64,000 nucleotides of DNA from Betaproteobacteria bacterium HGW-Betaproteobacteria-9 (GTDB lineage: Bacteria; Pseudomonadota; Gammaproteobacteria; Burkholderiales; Burkholderiaceae_C): assembly GCA_002842215.1 (NCBI GenBank), contig PHCC01000025.1, forward strand, positions 1-64,000, read 5' to 3'. Under the pieces are notes generated by a model. The model was not told the DNA's origin, made no database searches, and saw nothing but the letters and a program-made list of their open reading frames with translations. The translations under genes were made by a program, and so were the position numbers. Positions 20,673 through 29,286 of the stretch are shown one piece after another (position 1 is the first letter of the stretch; the number at the start of each line of letters is the position of its first letter).

Positions 20673-21848
20673 ATGACCAACGCCGTCATCGTTTCAACCG
20701 CCCGCACGCCCCTGGCCAAGAGCTGGAAGGGCGCCTTCAACATGACCCATGGCGCCACGCTCGGCGGCCATGCGGTGCAGCACGCCGTGCAGCGCGCCGG
20801 CATCGACGCCGCCGAAGTCGAAGACGTGATCATGGGCTGCGCCAACCCCGAGGGCGCTACCGGCGCCAACATCGCGCGCCAGATCGCGCTCAAGGCCGGC
20901 CTGCCCATCACCGTGTCGGGCATGACCGTCAACCGCTTCTGCTCATCCGGCTTGCAGACTATCGCGCTGGCCGCGCAACGCATCATCGCGGGCGAAGGCT
21001 CGGTGTTCGTGGCCGGTGGTGTGGAGAGCATCTCCTGCGTGCAGCAGGAGATGAACCAGCACATGCTGGTGGACCTGGCCCTGCAGAAGCAGAAGCCCGA
21101 GATCTACTGGAACATGCTGCAGACTGCCGAGCAGGTCGCCAAGCGTTACGGCATTGGCCGCGACGCCATGGACGAATACGGCGCCGCCAGCCAGCAGAAG
21201 GCCACGGCCGCGCTGGAAGCCGGTCTGTTCAAGGCCGAGATCGCGCCCATCACCGTGACCGCCGGCGTGGCCGACAAGGTCATGGGCCTGATGACCCGGC
21301 AGGTCACGGTCGAGAACGACGAAGGCATCCGCGCCGGCACCACCAAAGAAGGCATCGCCGGTCTGCGTTCGGCGCTGCCGGGCGGCCTGGTCTCGGCCGG
21401 CAACGCCAGCCAGTTTTCCGACGGCGCTGGTGCCTGCGTGGTGATGGACGAGACCTTGGCCGAGAAGCGTGGCCTGCAGCCGCTGGGCCGCTTCCTGGGG
21501 TTTGCCGTTGCGGGTTGCGAGCCCGATGAAATGGGCATCGGCCCGGTGTTCGCCATTCCGAAGGTGCTCGCGCGCCTGGGCCTGAAGGTGAGCGACATCG
21601 ACCTCTGGGAACTCAACGAAGCGTTTGCGGTGCAGGTGCTGTACTGCCGCGACAAGCTGGGCATTCCGCACGACAAGCTCAACGTGAACGGCGGCGCCAT
21701 CGCCGTGGGCCACCCCTACGGCGTGTCGGGCCAGCGCCTGACCGGCCACGCGTTGATTGAAGGCAAGCGCCGCGGCGCCAAGCGGGTGTGCGTGACCATG
21801 TGCATTGGCGGTGGCATGGGCGCTGCGGGCATCTTCGAAGTCTTGTAA
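20673..21848 (+). CDS. Acetyl-CoA acyltransferase (thiolase)
   Basis: Cleaves 3-ketoacyl-CoA to acetyl-CoA and a shortened acyl-CoA. A 391-residue thiolase II-class enzyme with the acylated Cys in [22 protein letters not shown], the [13 protein letters not shown] motif (catalytic His) and the second active Cys in [14 protein letters not shown]. The ATG at 20673 was chosen as the conserved N-terminus ([20 protein letters not shown]); the upstream open frame reads through the repeat. It probably acts with the upstream FadJ-type protein. Confidence 0.94.
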   Translation: MTNAVIVSTARTPLAKSWKGAFNMTHGATLGGHAVQHAVQRAGIDAAEVEDVIMGCANPEGATGANIARQIALKAGLPITVSGMTVNRFCSSGLQTIALAAQRIIAGEGSVFVAGGVESISCVQQEMNQHMLVDLALQKQKPEIYWNMLQTAEQVAKRYGIGRDAMDEYGAASQQKATAALEAGLFKAEIAPITVTAGVADKVMGLMTRQVTVENDEGIRAGTTKEGIAGLRSALPGGLVSAGNASQFSDGAGACVVMDETLAEKRGLQPLGRFLGFAVAGCEPDEMGIGPVFAIPKVLARLGLKVSDIDLWELNEAFAVQVLYCRDKLGIPHDKLNVNGGAIAVGHPYGVSGQRLTGHALIEGKRRGAKRVCVTMCIGGGMGAAGIFEVL

Positions 21849-21857
21849 GGACGTCCG

Positions 21858-22298
21858 GTGAGCGACGTCACCGTCAGCCCCGAGGCGTTTCTGGCGATGG
21901 GCCGCGAGGTCCTGGCCTCACAGCCTTTCTCCCAGCTCATCGGGGCCGAACTGGCGGCGCTCTCGCCGGGGCATTGCGAGCTGCAGGTCCCGATCACGGA
22001 GTCGGTCAAACAGCAGTTCGGCTTCGTGCACGGTGGCGTGCTCAGTTACGCGGCCGACAACGCGCTGACCTACGCGGGCGGCACGGCGTTGCGCGTGCCG
22101 GTGGTGACGTCCGAGTTCAAGATCAACTACCTGCGGCCGGCCATCGGCGAGCGCCTGATCGCACGCGCCGAAGCCGTGCACACCGGCAAGTCGCAGGCGG
22201 TCTGCCGCTGCGACGTGTTCGTGGTGAAAGACGGCGAAGAAAAACTCTGCGCAGTGGCGCAGGGCACCATCGCCGCACTGCCGGCATCGCCAAGCTGA
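21858..22298 (+). CDS. PaaI-family hotdog thioesterase
   Basis: A 146-residue single hotdog-fold protein with the PaaI/YdiI pattern FGFVHGGVLSYAADNALTYAGG (the HGG with a downstream acidic residue is the active-site region) and SEFKINYLRPA. Likely hydrolyses acyl-CoA thioesters to relieve CoA trapping. It starts with GTG 21858, nine bases after the thiolase stop, with AAGGACG as ribosome-binding site, so the two are probably one transcript. Confidence 0.85.
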   Translation: MSDVTVSPEAFLAMGREVLASQPFSQLIGAELAALSPGHCELQVPITESVKQQFGFVHGGVLSYAADNALTYAGGTALRVPVVTSEFKINYLRPAIGERLIARAEAVHTGKSQAVCRCDVFVVKDGEEKLCAVAQGTIAALPASPS

Positions 22299-22361
22299 AC
22301 GGGCGTCGGTGCCGGGGTTCACCCCATGTCCACCGCGCGCGCTTCGCACCATACTGCCCCG

Positions 22362-23723
22362 ATGAATCCTTACCGCATCGGCTCCGGTGCCGGCTACGCC
22401 GGTGACCGCATCGACCCCGCGCTGGACCTGGCCGAACGGGGCGAGCTCGATGCCCTGGTGTTCGAGTGCCTGGCCGAACGCACCATCGCGCTGGCCCAGC
22501 TGCGCCGCGCCCACGATCCGCAAGCCGGCTACGACCCGATGCTCCAGGCGCGCATGCGTGCGGTGCTGCCAGCCTGCGTGCGCAACGGCGTGACCATCAT
22601 CACCAACATGGGCGCCGCCAACCCGTTGGCGGCCGGGCAGGCCGTGCTGGACGTGGCGCGCGAACTGGGCCTGCCGCGCCTGCGCGTGGCGGTGGTGACG
22701 GGCGACGACGTGCTGCCCTGGGTGTTGGCGAACGACGTGCCGCTGATGGATTCACCCGACACCGTGCGTTCGCTGGACGGCCGCCTGATCTCGGCCAACG
22801 CCTACCTCGGCGCCGACGCCTTGTTGCCCGCGCTGCAGGCCGATGTGAACGTGATCATTACCGGCCGCGTGGCCGACCCGTCGCTCTTTGTGGCGCCGCT
22901 CATGGCCCACTTCGGCTGGGCCGAGGACGACTGGCACCACCTGGGCCAGGGCCTGCTGGTGGGGCACCTGCTCGAATGCGCGGCCCAGGTCAGCGGTGGC
23001 TACCTGGCCGATCCGGGTCATGTGGACGTGCCCGATCTGCACCGCGTCGGCTTCCCGCTGGCCGAGGTGTGCGCCGATGGCAGCGCGGTCATCACCAAGC
23101 TGCCAGGCACCGGTGGGCGCGTGGACCGGCTCAGCTGCACCGCGCAGCTGCTCTACGAAGTGGAAGACCCGGCGCACTACCTGCAGGCCGATGTGGTGGG
23201 CGACTTTTCAAAAGTCCGTTTCACGCAGCTTGAATCCGACCGGGTGCAGGCGCAGGGCGCCAGCGGCCAGACGCGTCCCGAGCAACTGAAGGCCACGCTG
23301 GGCTACCGCGACGGCTTCATCGGCGAGGGGCAGATTTCGTACGCAGGCCCGGGTGCGCGGGCGCGTGGGGAACTGGCGCTGTCCATCCTGCGGCACCGGT
23401 TGCAAGACGCTGCGCTGTCCCACGGTCTCGCTGGTCTGGAACACCGCGCCGAGCTGATCGGTGTGAACGCGATGCACGGCCCTATGCTCGGAACCGACCG
23501 CGAACCTTACGAGGTGCGCGTGCGCCTGGTGGTGCGCTGCGCGACGCGTGAGCAGGCCGAAGCGGTGGGCCAGGAGGTGGAAGCGCTGTACCTCAACGGA
23601 CCGGCGGCTGGCGGTGGTGTGACGCAGTCGGTGCGCGAGGTGATTGCTGCGGCCTCGGCTCTGGTGCCGCGTTCGGCGGTACAGCCTCGTTGCGCCATCC
23701 TTGAATATGGTGCGGAGGATTGA
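22362..23723 (+). CDS. AtuA-family (DUF1446) acyclic-terpene/acyl-CoA catabolism protein
   Basis: A 453-residue member of the AtuA/DUF1446 family: RIGSGAGYAGDRIDPALDLAERGELDALVFECLAERT at the start, NMGAANPLAAG, ITGRVADPSLFVAPL and PGHVDVPDLHRVGFPLAEV. AtuA belongs to the Pseudomonas citronellol/geraniol degradation cluster, but its reaction is not established. ATG 22362 gives the conserved MNPYRIGSG start; an upstream ATG at 22326 adds a non-conserved extension. The next gene, one base after the stop, encodes the small partner that in some relatives is fused to the C-terminus. Confidence 0.85.
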   Translation: MNPYRIGSGAGYAGDRIDPALDLAERGELDALVFECLAERTIALAQLRRAHDPQAGYDPMLQARMRAVLPACVRNGVTIITNMGAANPLAAGQAVLDVARELGLPRLRVAVVTGDDVLPWVLANDVPLMDSPDTVRSLDGRLISANAYLGADALLPALQADVNVIITGRVADPSLFVAPLMAHFGWAEDDWHHLGQGLLVGHLLECAAQVSGGYLADPGHVDVPDLHRVGFPLAEVCADGSAVITKLPGTGGRVDRLSCTAQLLYEVEDPAHYLQADVVGDFSKVRFTQLESDRVQAQGASGQTRPEQLKATLGYRDGFIGEGQISYAGPGARARGELALSILRHRLQDAALSHGLAGLEHRAELIGVNAMHGPMLGTDREPYEVRVRLVVRCATREQAEAVGQEVEALYLNGPAAGGGVTQSVREVIAAASALVPRSAVQPRCAILEYGAED

Positions 23724-23724
23724 C

Positions 23725-24057
23725 ATGACGACGCCCACCCAGGCTTCCCCGCCGCGCCGCACGTTGCGCGACATCGCGCTCGCCCGCTCGGGCGACAAGG
23801 GCAACCGCGCCACGCTCAGCGTGATCGCGCTGGACCCGAGAAGCTACCCGGAGATCGAGCGGCTGCTCACCGCCGAGCGCGTGCAGGCCCACTTTGCGGG
23901 TGTGGTGCATGGCCCCGTGCAGCGATACACCTTGCCCGATCTCGCCGCGGTGCATTTCGTGATGTTCGACGCCCTGGGCGGCGGTGTCACGCGTTCGCTG
24001 GCCCTCGACGCCCACGGTAAAACCCTGAGTGCCGCCGTGCTGGATCTGCCGCTCTGA
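23725..24057 (+). CDS. AtuA-related small subunit
   Basis: A 110-residue protein with LRDIALARSGDKGNRATLSVIALDPRSYPEIERLLTAERV and FVMFDALGGGVTRSLALDAHGKTLSAAVLDLPL, the features of the short domain that accompanies DUF1446/AtuA proteins. Start ATG 23725, one base after the stop of the AtuA-family gene, with GCGGAGGA as ribosome-binding site. The two probably form a complex; function is unknown. Confidence 0.78.
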   Translation: MTTPTQASPPRRTLRDIALARSGDKGNRATLSVIALDPRSYPEIERLLTAERVQAHFAGVVHGPVQRYTLPDLAAVHFVMFDALGGGVTRSLALDAHGKTLSAAVLDLPL

Positions 24058-24104
24058 GCCCTACACTGACCCCGCCTTTTTTATACCAACCGAAGGAGAC
24101 TCTG

Positions 24105-25073
24105 ATGCGTTCTGTGTTCCGATTGCTCGCCACCACCGCGGCCGCGCTGGTGTGTTCATCCACCGCCCTGGCCCAGGCTTACCCCGACCGGCCGATCAAG
24201 GCGGTGGTGCCTTTTGCCGCCGGCAGTGCCACCGACACGATTGGCCGAGCCTTTGCACTGAAGATGCAGGAGTCGCTGGGGCAGACCATCGTGGTCGACA
24301 ACAAGCCCGGCGCCAGTGGCCTGCTGGGGGCCGACGCGGTGGCCAAGGCCGCGCCCGACGGCTACACCATCCTGATCGGCACCAACAGCACCAACGCCGC
24401 GCTCAAGAGCCTGATGAAGAAACTGCCCTACGACCAGGACACGGCCTTTGCGCCCGTGGCCTACATGGGCTCGGTGCCGCTGATCATGTCGGTCAACAAC
24501 GACGTGCCGGCCAAGACGCTGAAGGAGCTGGTGGACATGGCCAAGGCCAAGCCGGGCAGCATCAACTTCGCCAGTGCCAGCACCTCGCAACTCGTGTCCA
24601 CCGAGATGATGGCCGGCATGGCCGGCATCCAGCTCTCCAACGTGCCCTACAAGAGCGGCCCCGCCGCCATGACCGACCTGATCGGTGGCGTGGTGCAGAT
24701 GTTCAGCGCCGACTTCGCGGTGATGCTGCCGCAGGTGAAAGCGGGCAAGGTGCGCGGCCTGGCAGTGACCTCGTCCAAGCGCTCGCCCGCCGTGCCCGAG
24801 CTGCCCACGGTGAACGAAGCGCTGGGTCTGAAGGACTATGAACTGATCGCCTACTTCGCCGTCTTCGCGCCCGCGGGCACGCCCGCCGACATCGTGGCCA
24901 AGCTCAACAAGGCGGTGAACGAAGCGGCCAACAGCAAGGAGATCCAGGACCGCTTCGCAGGCATCGGCTTCGCAGTCGAACCCGGCACCCCCGCCGACCT
25001 CGCCAAGCGCAGCGTGGCCGAGACCGCCAAGTGGGCCAAGGCGATCAAGGACGCGAAGATCGAACCGCAATAA
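24105..25073 (+). CDS. Bug-family (TctC) periplasmic solute receptor
   Basis: A 322-residue extracytoplasmic binding protein with signal peptide (MRSVFRLLATTAAALVCSSTALA, cleavage near ALA-QAYP), then YPDRPIKAVVPFAAGSATDTIGRAFA, the Bug family hallmark, and GASGLLGADAVAKAAPDGYT. Bug proteins bind carboxylates and feed tripartite tricarboxylate transporters; most, like this one, are orphans without TctAB genes nearby. It ends this plus-strand block and converges with the minus-strand monooxygenase operon. Confidence 0.92.
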   Translation: MRSVFRLLATTAAALVCSSTALAQAYPDRPIKAVVPFAAGSATDTIGRAFALKMQESLGQTIVVDNKPGASGLLGADAVAKAAPDGYTILIGTNSTNAALKSLMKKLPYDQDTAFAPVAYMGSVPLIMSVNNDVPAKTLKELVDMAKAKPGSINFASASTSQLVSTEMMAGMAGIQLSNVPYKSGPAAMTDLIGGVVQMFSADFAVMLPQVKAGKVRGLAVTSSKRSPAVPELPTVNEALGLKDYELIAYFAVFAPAGTPADIVAKLNKAVNEAANSKEIQDRFAGIGFAVEPGTPADLAKRSVAETAKWAKAIKDAKIEPQ

Positions 25074-25108
25074 GCACCAGGGGATCCCCGCCGGCGCGGG
25101 GTCCTTCC

Positions 25109-26347
25109 TCAGGGCGCCGACCGGGCCCAGCTCGCCATCAAGGTGTTGGACGGCAGGTGTTCGTCCAGCAGCTTGCGCGCGGTTTCGATGCCGGCCACCG
25201 GCAGACCGGTCGGGTCGAGTTGGCCGATCTGCACCAGCACGCTGGCCTGGTCCCAGTAGATGTGTTCGTGGTAGAGCTTGTCACCCCGAAACTTGACGAT
25301 GGCCACCAGCGGGATTTCGACCCGTTTGCCAGTGGGCGCGACGCCTGGCAGCATCCAGTCGATCTCGCAGGTGTGGGTGAAGCAGAACAGCAGCTCGTCG
25401 ACGATCTGTGTCGCGCCGATGGTGCGCGAGATCGGCACCAGTGTGGTGTCGGGCGGGTTGCTGTTGACGAAGTGGTGCTGGTAGAAGCGCGACAGCATGG
25501 TGTGGCCCACGCCGCCGGTCATGGTGGGAATGTGGTTCACATACGGTTCGGCCACCATGGTGGCCATGGTGGCGGCCACGTCGCGGGTGGCGAACTCGTG
25601 TTCGCAGTGTTTGTCCCACAGGGCTGAGAAGTCGGGGTGGGGGCCCATGGCGGCCTTGAAGGCGGCCACGCTGCGCTGGTGCGCCATCAGCGCCGAAGGC
25701 TTGTGGAAGTGGTCACCGCCCTGCCGGGCAAACGCGTGGTCCACACCGGGGTACACATACAGCTCGGTCTGCTCGCGGCCAGACAGTGTTGCCAGGATGG
25801 CGGCACGCGCTTCGGGCGGGCAGAAGGCGTCGTTTTCGGCGATGTGCAGCACCAGGCGGCCGCGCAGGCGCTGGGCGTCGTCCAGCGCCTTTTCAATGCC
25901 CACGCCGTAGTAGCCCACGGCCACGTCGGCATCGGTGTGGCAGGCCGCGAGGTAGGCCAGCTTGCCGCCCAGGCAGAAGCCGAGCACACCGGCCTGGCCC
26001 GAGCACTCGGGGCGCGCACGCAGCGCGTTCAGGCTGGCCTGGATGTCGGCCACGCCCAGGGTTTCGTCGAAGCCCTGGTACAGACCGAAGGCGCGCTGGA
26101 AATCGGCCTCGGTGTAGCCCAGCTGAATGCCGGGCTGCTGGCGCCAGAACAGGTCGGGCACCAGCACCACGTAACCTTCTTCGGCGTAGTGGTCGGCCAC
26201 GGCGCGCATGGTGGCGTTGACGCCAAAAATCTCCTGCGCGAGTACGATGCCGGGACCCTGGCCCGAGGGTGGCAGGGCGAGGTAGGCGTCGAAAGATTCG
26301 CTGCCGTCGCTGGCCGGGATGCGGATGGTTTGGGGGGTGGGCTTCAT
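25109..26347 (-). CDS. Dienelactone hydrolase fused to an NTF2-like domain
   Basis: A 412-residue two-domain protein. Residues 1-235 are a dienelactone-hydrolase alpha/beta fold with a complete Cys-Asp-His triad: C125 (GFCLGG), D173 (ENDAFCPP) and H204 (GVDHAF). Residues about 245-395 resemble an NTF2/SnoaL-like cone fold (MVAEPYVNHIPTMTGGVGHTMLSRFYQHHF ... RTIGATQIVDELLFCFTHTCEIDWMLPGV). The ATG at 26347 overlaps the stop of the flavin reductase (TGA at 26346-26344), so the two are coupled. It is the last gene of the monooxygenase operon and probably opens a lactone or ester product. Confidence 0.85.
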   Translation of the reverse strand: MKPTPQTIRIPASDGSESFDAYLALPPSGQGPGIVLAQEIFGVNATMRAVADHYAEEGYVVLVPDLFWRQQPGIQLGYTEADFQRAFGLYQGFDETLGVADIQASLNALRARPECSGQAGVLGFCLGGKLAYLAACHTDADVAVGYYGVGIEKALDDAQRLRGRLVLHIAENDAFCPPEARAAILATLSGREQTELYVYPGVDHAFARQGGDHFHKPSALMAHQRSVAAFKAAMGPHPDFSALWDKHCEHEFATRDVAATMATMVAEPYVNHIPTMTGGVGHTMLSRFYQHHFVNSNPPDTTLVPISRTIGATQIVDELLFCFTHTCEIDWMLPGVAPTGKRVEIPLVAIVKFRGDKLYHEHIYWDQASVLVQIGQLDPTGLPVAGIETARKLLDEHLPSNTLMASWARSAP

Positions 26348-26901
26348 GCGGTTTCTCCGAGGTCTGCGAGGGTGGTGTATTGGCCGTCTGCGTACAGCAG
26401 CGGCGCTTCGTTGCGGGGGCTCAGCAGCACGGCCTTGATCTCGCCGATCATGGCGGCGTGGCTGTGGGCCACCATCATTTCGTCGACGACGCAGTCGAAC
26501 ACGGCCAGGGCGTCCAACAGCACCGGCGCGCCGGTGGCCAGCGTGCCCCAGCGGCCGGGCTCGAAGCGCTGCGACTGCGGGGCGGGCGCGCCGCCGAACT
26601 GCTGCGCCAGGTCGAGGTGGCGGTAGGCCAGCAGGTTCACGCTCATGCGCCGGCTTTCCGCGATGGCGCGAAACGTTGAGCCCTTGAGGTTGACGCAGGC
26701 CAGCAACCGCGCCGGTTCGGCCGAGAAGGACGTGACGGCGGTGGCGGTCAGGCCGGCCAGGGTCTGGCCATCGTGGGTGGCGACCAGGGTCACGGCGCCG
26801 GTCAGGCGCCGCATCGCCAGGCGGAAGTCGGACAGCGGCAGGCTGGCGCTGTGGCGCAGGGCCTGCAAGGGGGGCAGGGTGCCCAGTTCGGCTGCGGTCA
26901 C
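26344..26901 (-). CDS. Flavin reductase of a two-component monooxygenase
   Basis: A 185-residue flavin-reductase-like (HpaC/StyB class) protein: FRLAMRRLTGAVTLVATHDGQTLAGLTATAVTSFSAEPARLLACVN is the FMN/FAD-binding region of the family, followed by SRRMSVNLLAYRHLDLAQQFGG. It supplies reduced flavin using NAD(P)H. Start is GTG 26901; no better ATG is present. It lies 52 bases downstream of the StyA-like oxygenase and overlaps the hydrolase gene that follows. Confidence 0.87.
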   Translation of the reverse strand: MTAAELGTLPPLQALRHSASLPLSDFRLAMRRLTGAVTLVATHDGQTLAGLTATAVTSFSAEPARLLACVNLKGSTFRAIAESRRMSVNLLAYRHLDLAQQFGGAPAPQSQRFEPGRWGTLATGAPVLLDALAVFDCVVDEMMVAHSHAAMIGEIKAVLLSPRNEAPLLYADGQYTTLADLGETA

Positions 26902-26953
26902 GAGGCCACCTCCGCTCGACGAACTGCGGTGCGAGCTTGCTTGGGAGCGGCGC

Positions 26954-28186
26954 TCATGCCGGCACCGCTTCCAGGTAGGCGTCGACCTTGTCCGGCGTCA
27001 TGAAGAAGTTCACGAAGTCGGTCGGGTTGTTGAAGCCGTTGGCGATGCGCCGGGCCACCCGGGGTTCGCCAACGGCCGCGCCCAGCACCTTGAGCACGTG
27101 GGGCGGTGGCGGCGACAGCAAGGCGTTGGTCCAGTCGGTGGCGAAGTGGCCGTAACTTGCCCAGAAGTTCTCGAAGGTCTGCTGCATGAAGGTGGCGTCA
27201 AAGGGCTGGTCGCCGTGCGCCACGATGGCCTGTTCCACCGCGTTCGCAAACTTGGCCGCGTTGTTGGAGCCCTGGCCGGTGATGGGGTCGTTGAGCAGCA
27301 CCGCGTCGGCCATGCCCATCACCACCCGGCCGCTGGGCAGCTGGCCCACCGGCTGACGCACCGTGGGGGCGAAGCGCCCGGCCAGGATGCCGTTGGCGTC
27401 GGTCAGCTCCACCTGGGTGCAGCGGGCCGCTTCCCAGGGCAGGAACTTGGCCAGGATTTCTTTGGACCGGGCCAGGTGCTGGGCCGGCGTCGCCACATCG
27501 CCCCAGCAATCCATGGGTCCACCGGGCACGCCCTCGAACACCATGATCTCGCAGGGGCCGCTGACCGTCAGCGCGGGGAACACGAAGTATTCGCCCACGC
27601 CGGGGATGAGGTTGAAGTTGACGGCCGAGTACTCGGGGCGGGGCGCCATGCCGTGCACATAGGTCAGCGCCAGGGCGCGCTGCGGCTTGTCGTAGGGGCT
27701 GCGGCTGGCGTCGCGCTGGAACATCTGGGCGATGGCGCCTTTGCCGGCGGCCACGATCACCAGGTCGTGGTCCTGGGTCCAGCGCTCCAGGTCGTCCATG
27801 CCGGCTTCGTGCATCAGCAGCTCGCCGCCCAGGCGGCTGAACTCGGCCATCCAGCCGGGCACCTTCACGCGCTGGTCGACCGACTGCGCCTTGTGGTCCA
27901 GCCGGTGGCCCCAGCTCATGGCTTTTTCGCCGGGCAGCTCGGGGTGGGGCACGGTGAACGAGATGCCCTCGACCGGCGGGCATTCGGCTTCCCAGAAGTT
28001 GAGGCCGCGGTCGCGTTCGAGCTGCAGGCTGTCGTGGAACATGCACTGGCTGGACAGCACCTTGCCGGTGCGCAGGTCCTCGGGTGTGCGGTTGCTGGTG
28101 ATGCTGACGCGGTAGCCGCGCTGGAGCAGGCTGATGCCCAGTTGCAGCCCGGCCTGGCCGGCGCCGACGATCATGATCTTGCGCAT
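26954..28186 (-). CDS. StyA-like FAD-dependent monooxygenase
   Basis: A 410-residue protein with N-terminal FAD-binding GxGxxG (IMIVGAGQAGLQLGISLLQRGYRVSI) and the group E flavoprotein monooxygenase layout of styrene/indole monooxygenase StyA: SSQCMFHDSLQLERDRGLNFWE, PGWMAEFSRLGGELLMHEAG, and a C-terminal GMADAVLLNDPITGQGSNNAAKFA that closes the flavin site. Such enzymes epoxidise vinyl-aromatics or indole using reduced FAD from a separate reductase, here the next gene. Divergence from classical StyA is enough that the substrate cannot be named. Confidence 0.85.
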   Translation of the reverse strand: MRKIMIVGAGQAGLQLGISLLQRGYRVSITSNRTPEDLRTGKVLSSQCMFHDSLQLERDRGLNFWEAECPPVEGISFTVPHPELPGEKAMSWGHRLDHKAQSVDQRVKVPGWMAEFSRLGGELLMHEAGMDDLERWTQDHDLVIVAAGKGAIAQMFQRDASRSPYDKPQRALALTYVHGMAPRPEYSAVNFNLIPGVGEYFVFPALTVSGPCEIMVFEGVPGGPMDCWGDVATPAQHLARSKEILAKFLPWEAARCTQVELTDANGILAGRFAPTVRQPVGQLPSGRVVMGMADAVLLNDPITGQGSNNAAKFANAVEQAIVAHGDQPFDATFMQQTFENFWASYGHFATDWTNALLSPPPPHVLKVLGAAVGEPRVARRIANGFNNPTDFVNFFMTPDKVDAYLEAVPA

Positions 28187-28289
28187 GGTGTTGTCTCCTG
28201 GTGGTGTGGGGGAAAGCGGGGGTTGGCTGGAGCACCTTTGCCCTGCGGACTGCGGTGCGAGCTTGCTGGGGAGCGGCCCGGCGCGGCGC

Positions 28290-29093
28290 TCAGGCCATCA
28301 GCTTGGGGATGGCCGGTTCGTGCGATTCGGGGCCCATCGCCGAATAGCCGCCGTCGACGGCGTAGTCGGCGCCAGTGACGAAGCTGGCGTGGTCCGAACA
28401 CAGGAACAGCACCACCTGGGCCACTTCGTCGGGGTCGCCGACGCGCTTCAACAGGTGGAAGGGGGCGGCCACACGGTCGGTCTTGGCGCGGTCGCCCTGG
28501 GTCAGCTGGTTCATGATGGCCGACCAGGTCCAGCCGGGCGACACGCTGTTGACCCGGATGTGATCGGGTGCCAGGTCCATGGCCATGTTGCGTGTCAGTT
28601 GCACCAGCGCGGCCTTGCTGACCGGGTAGAGCCAGCGGCCAGTCTGGGCCACGCCCGAAGAGATGCTGGTGAAGTTGACCACCGCGCCGCGTCCGGCCCG
28701 CTGCATGTGCGGGTGCACCGCCTTGAGCATCATGACCGCGCTGACCACGTTCACGTCCAGGGCTTTGTGCCAGTCGGCGCGGCCCGACCGCAGCCCGTCG
28801 TCCACGTACGAGCAGGCCAGGTTGACGAGGAAGTCGACGCTGCCGAAGCGCGCGGCGGTCTCGTCCGCGCAGGCACACACCTGGGCGTCGTCGGTGATGT
28901 CGGTGGCGCGGAACCACACGCCTTCACCGCAGCCATCGGCCACCGCCTGGCCGCCAGCGGCGTCGATGTCGGCCAGTGTGACGCGAACACCCTGGGCGTG
29001 CAGGGCCCGCACCACGGCGGCGCCGATGAGGGTGGCGCCGCCGGTGACGATGGCGGTTTTGCCGGACAGACCGAGAAAAGTGGCTTTGGACAT
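28290..29093 (-). CDS. Short-chain dehydrogenase/reductase
   Basis: A 267-residue SDR with the nucleotide loop TGGATLIG (a variant of TGxxxGxG), NAC-like NLACS, and the catalytic Ser-Tyr-Lys in NFTSISSGVAQTGRWLYPVSKAAL. It starts at ATG 29093 after AGGAGACCCC, and is the first gene of the leftward monooxygenase operon, divergent from the AraC-type gene. It probably oxidises an alcohol intermediate. Confidence 0.85.
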   Translation of the reverse strand: MSKATFLGLSGKTAIVTGGATLIGAAVVRALHAQGVRVTLADIDAAGGQAVADGCGEGVWFRATDITDDAQVCACADETAARFGSVDFLVNLACSYVDDGLRSGRADWHKALDVNVVSAVMMLKAVHPHMQRAGRGAVVNFTSISSGVAQTGRWLYPVSKAALVQLTRNMAMDLAPDHIRVNSVSPGWTWSAIMNQLTQGDRAKTDRVAAPFHLLKRVGDPDEVAQVVLFLCSDHASFVTGADYAVDGGYSAMGPESHEPAIPKLMA

Positions 29094-29286
29094 GGGGTCT
29101 CCTGTTTTTTGAATCACGCCGCGTAGGGCGGTTGGGGCCAATGTAGAAACCGACAGGCTCTGGCGGCATCCCGTTTGCGCAGCCACTGTCCCAAAAACGA
29201 GAAATTCGCGGGCCTGCCCTGTCATGGCGCATCGACGGGGGAAAGTCCCGTAGCAGACCGGCGCGTGTTTTGCTAGCTTCTGCGCC

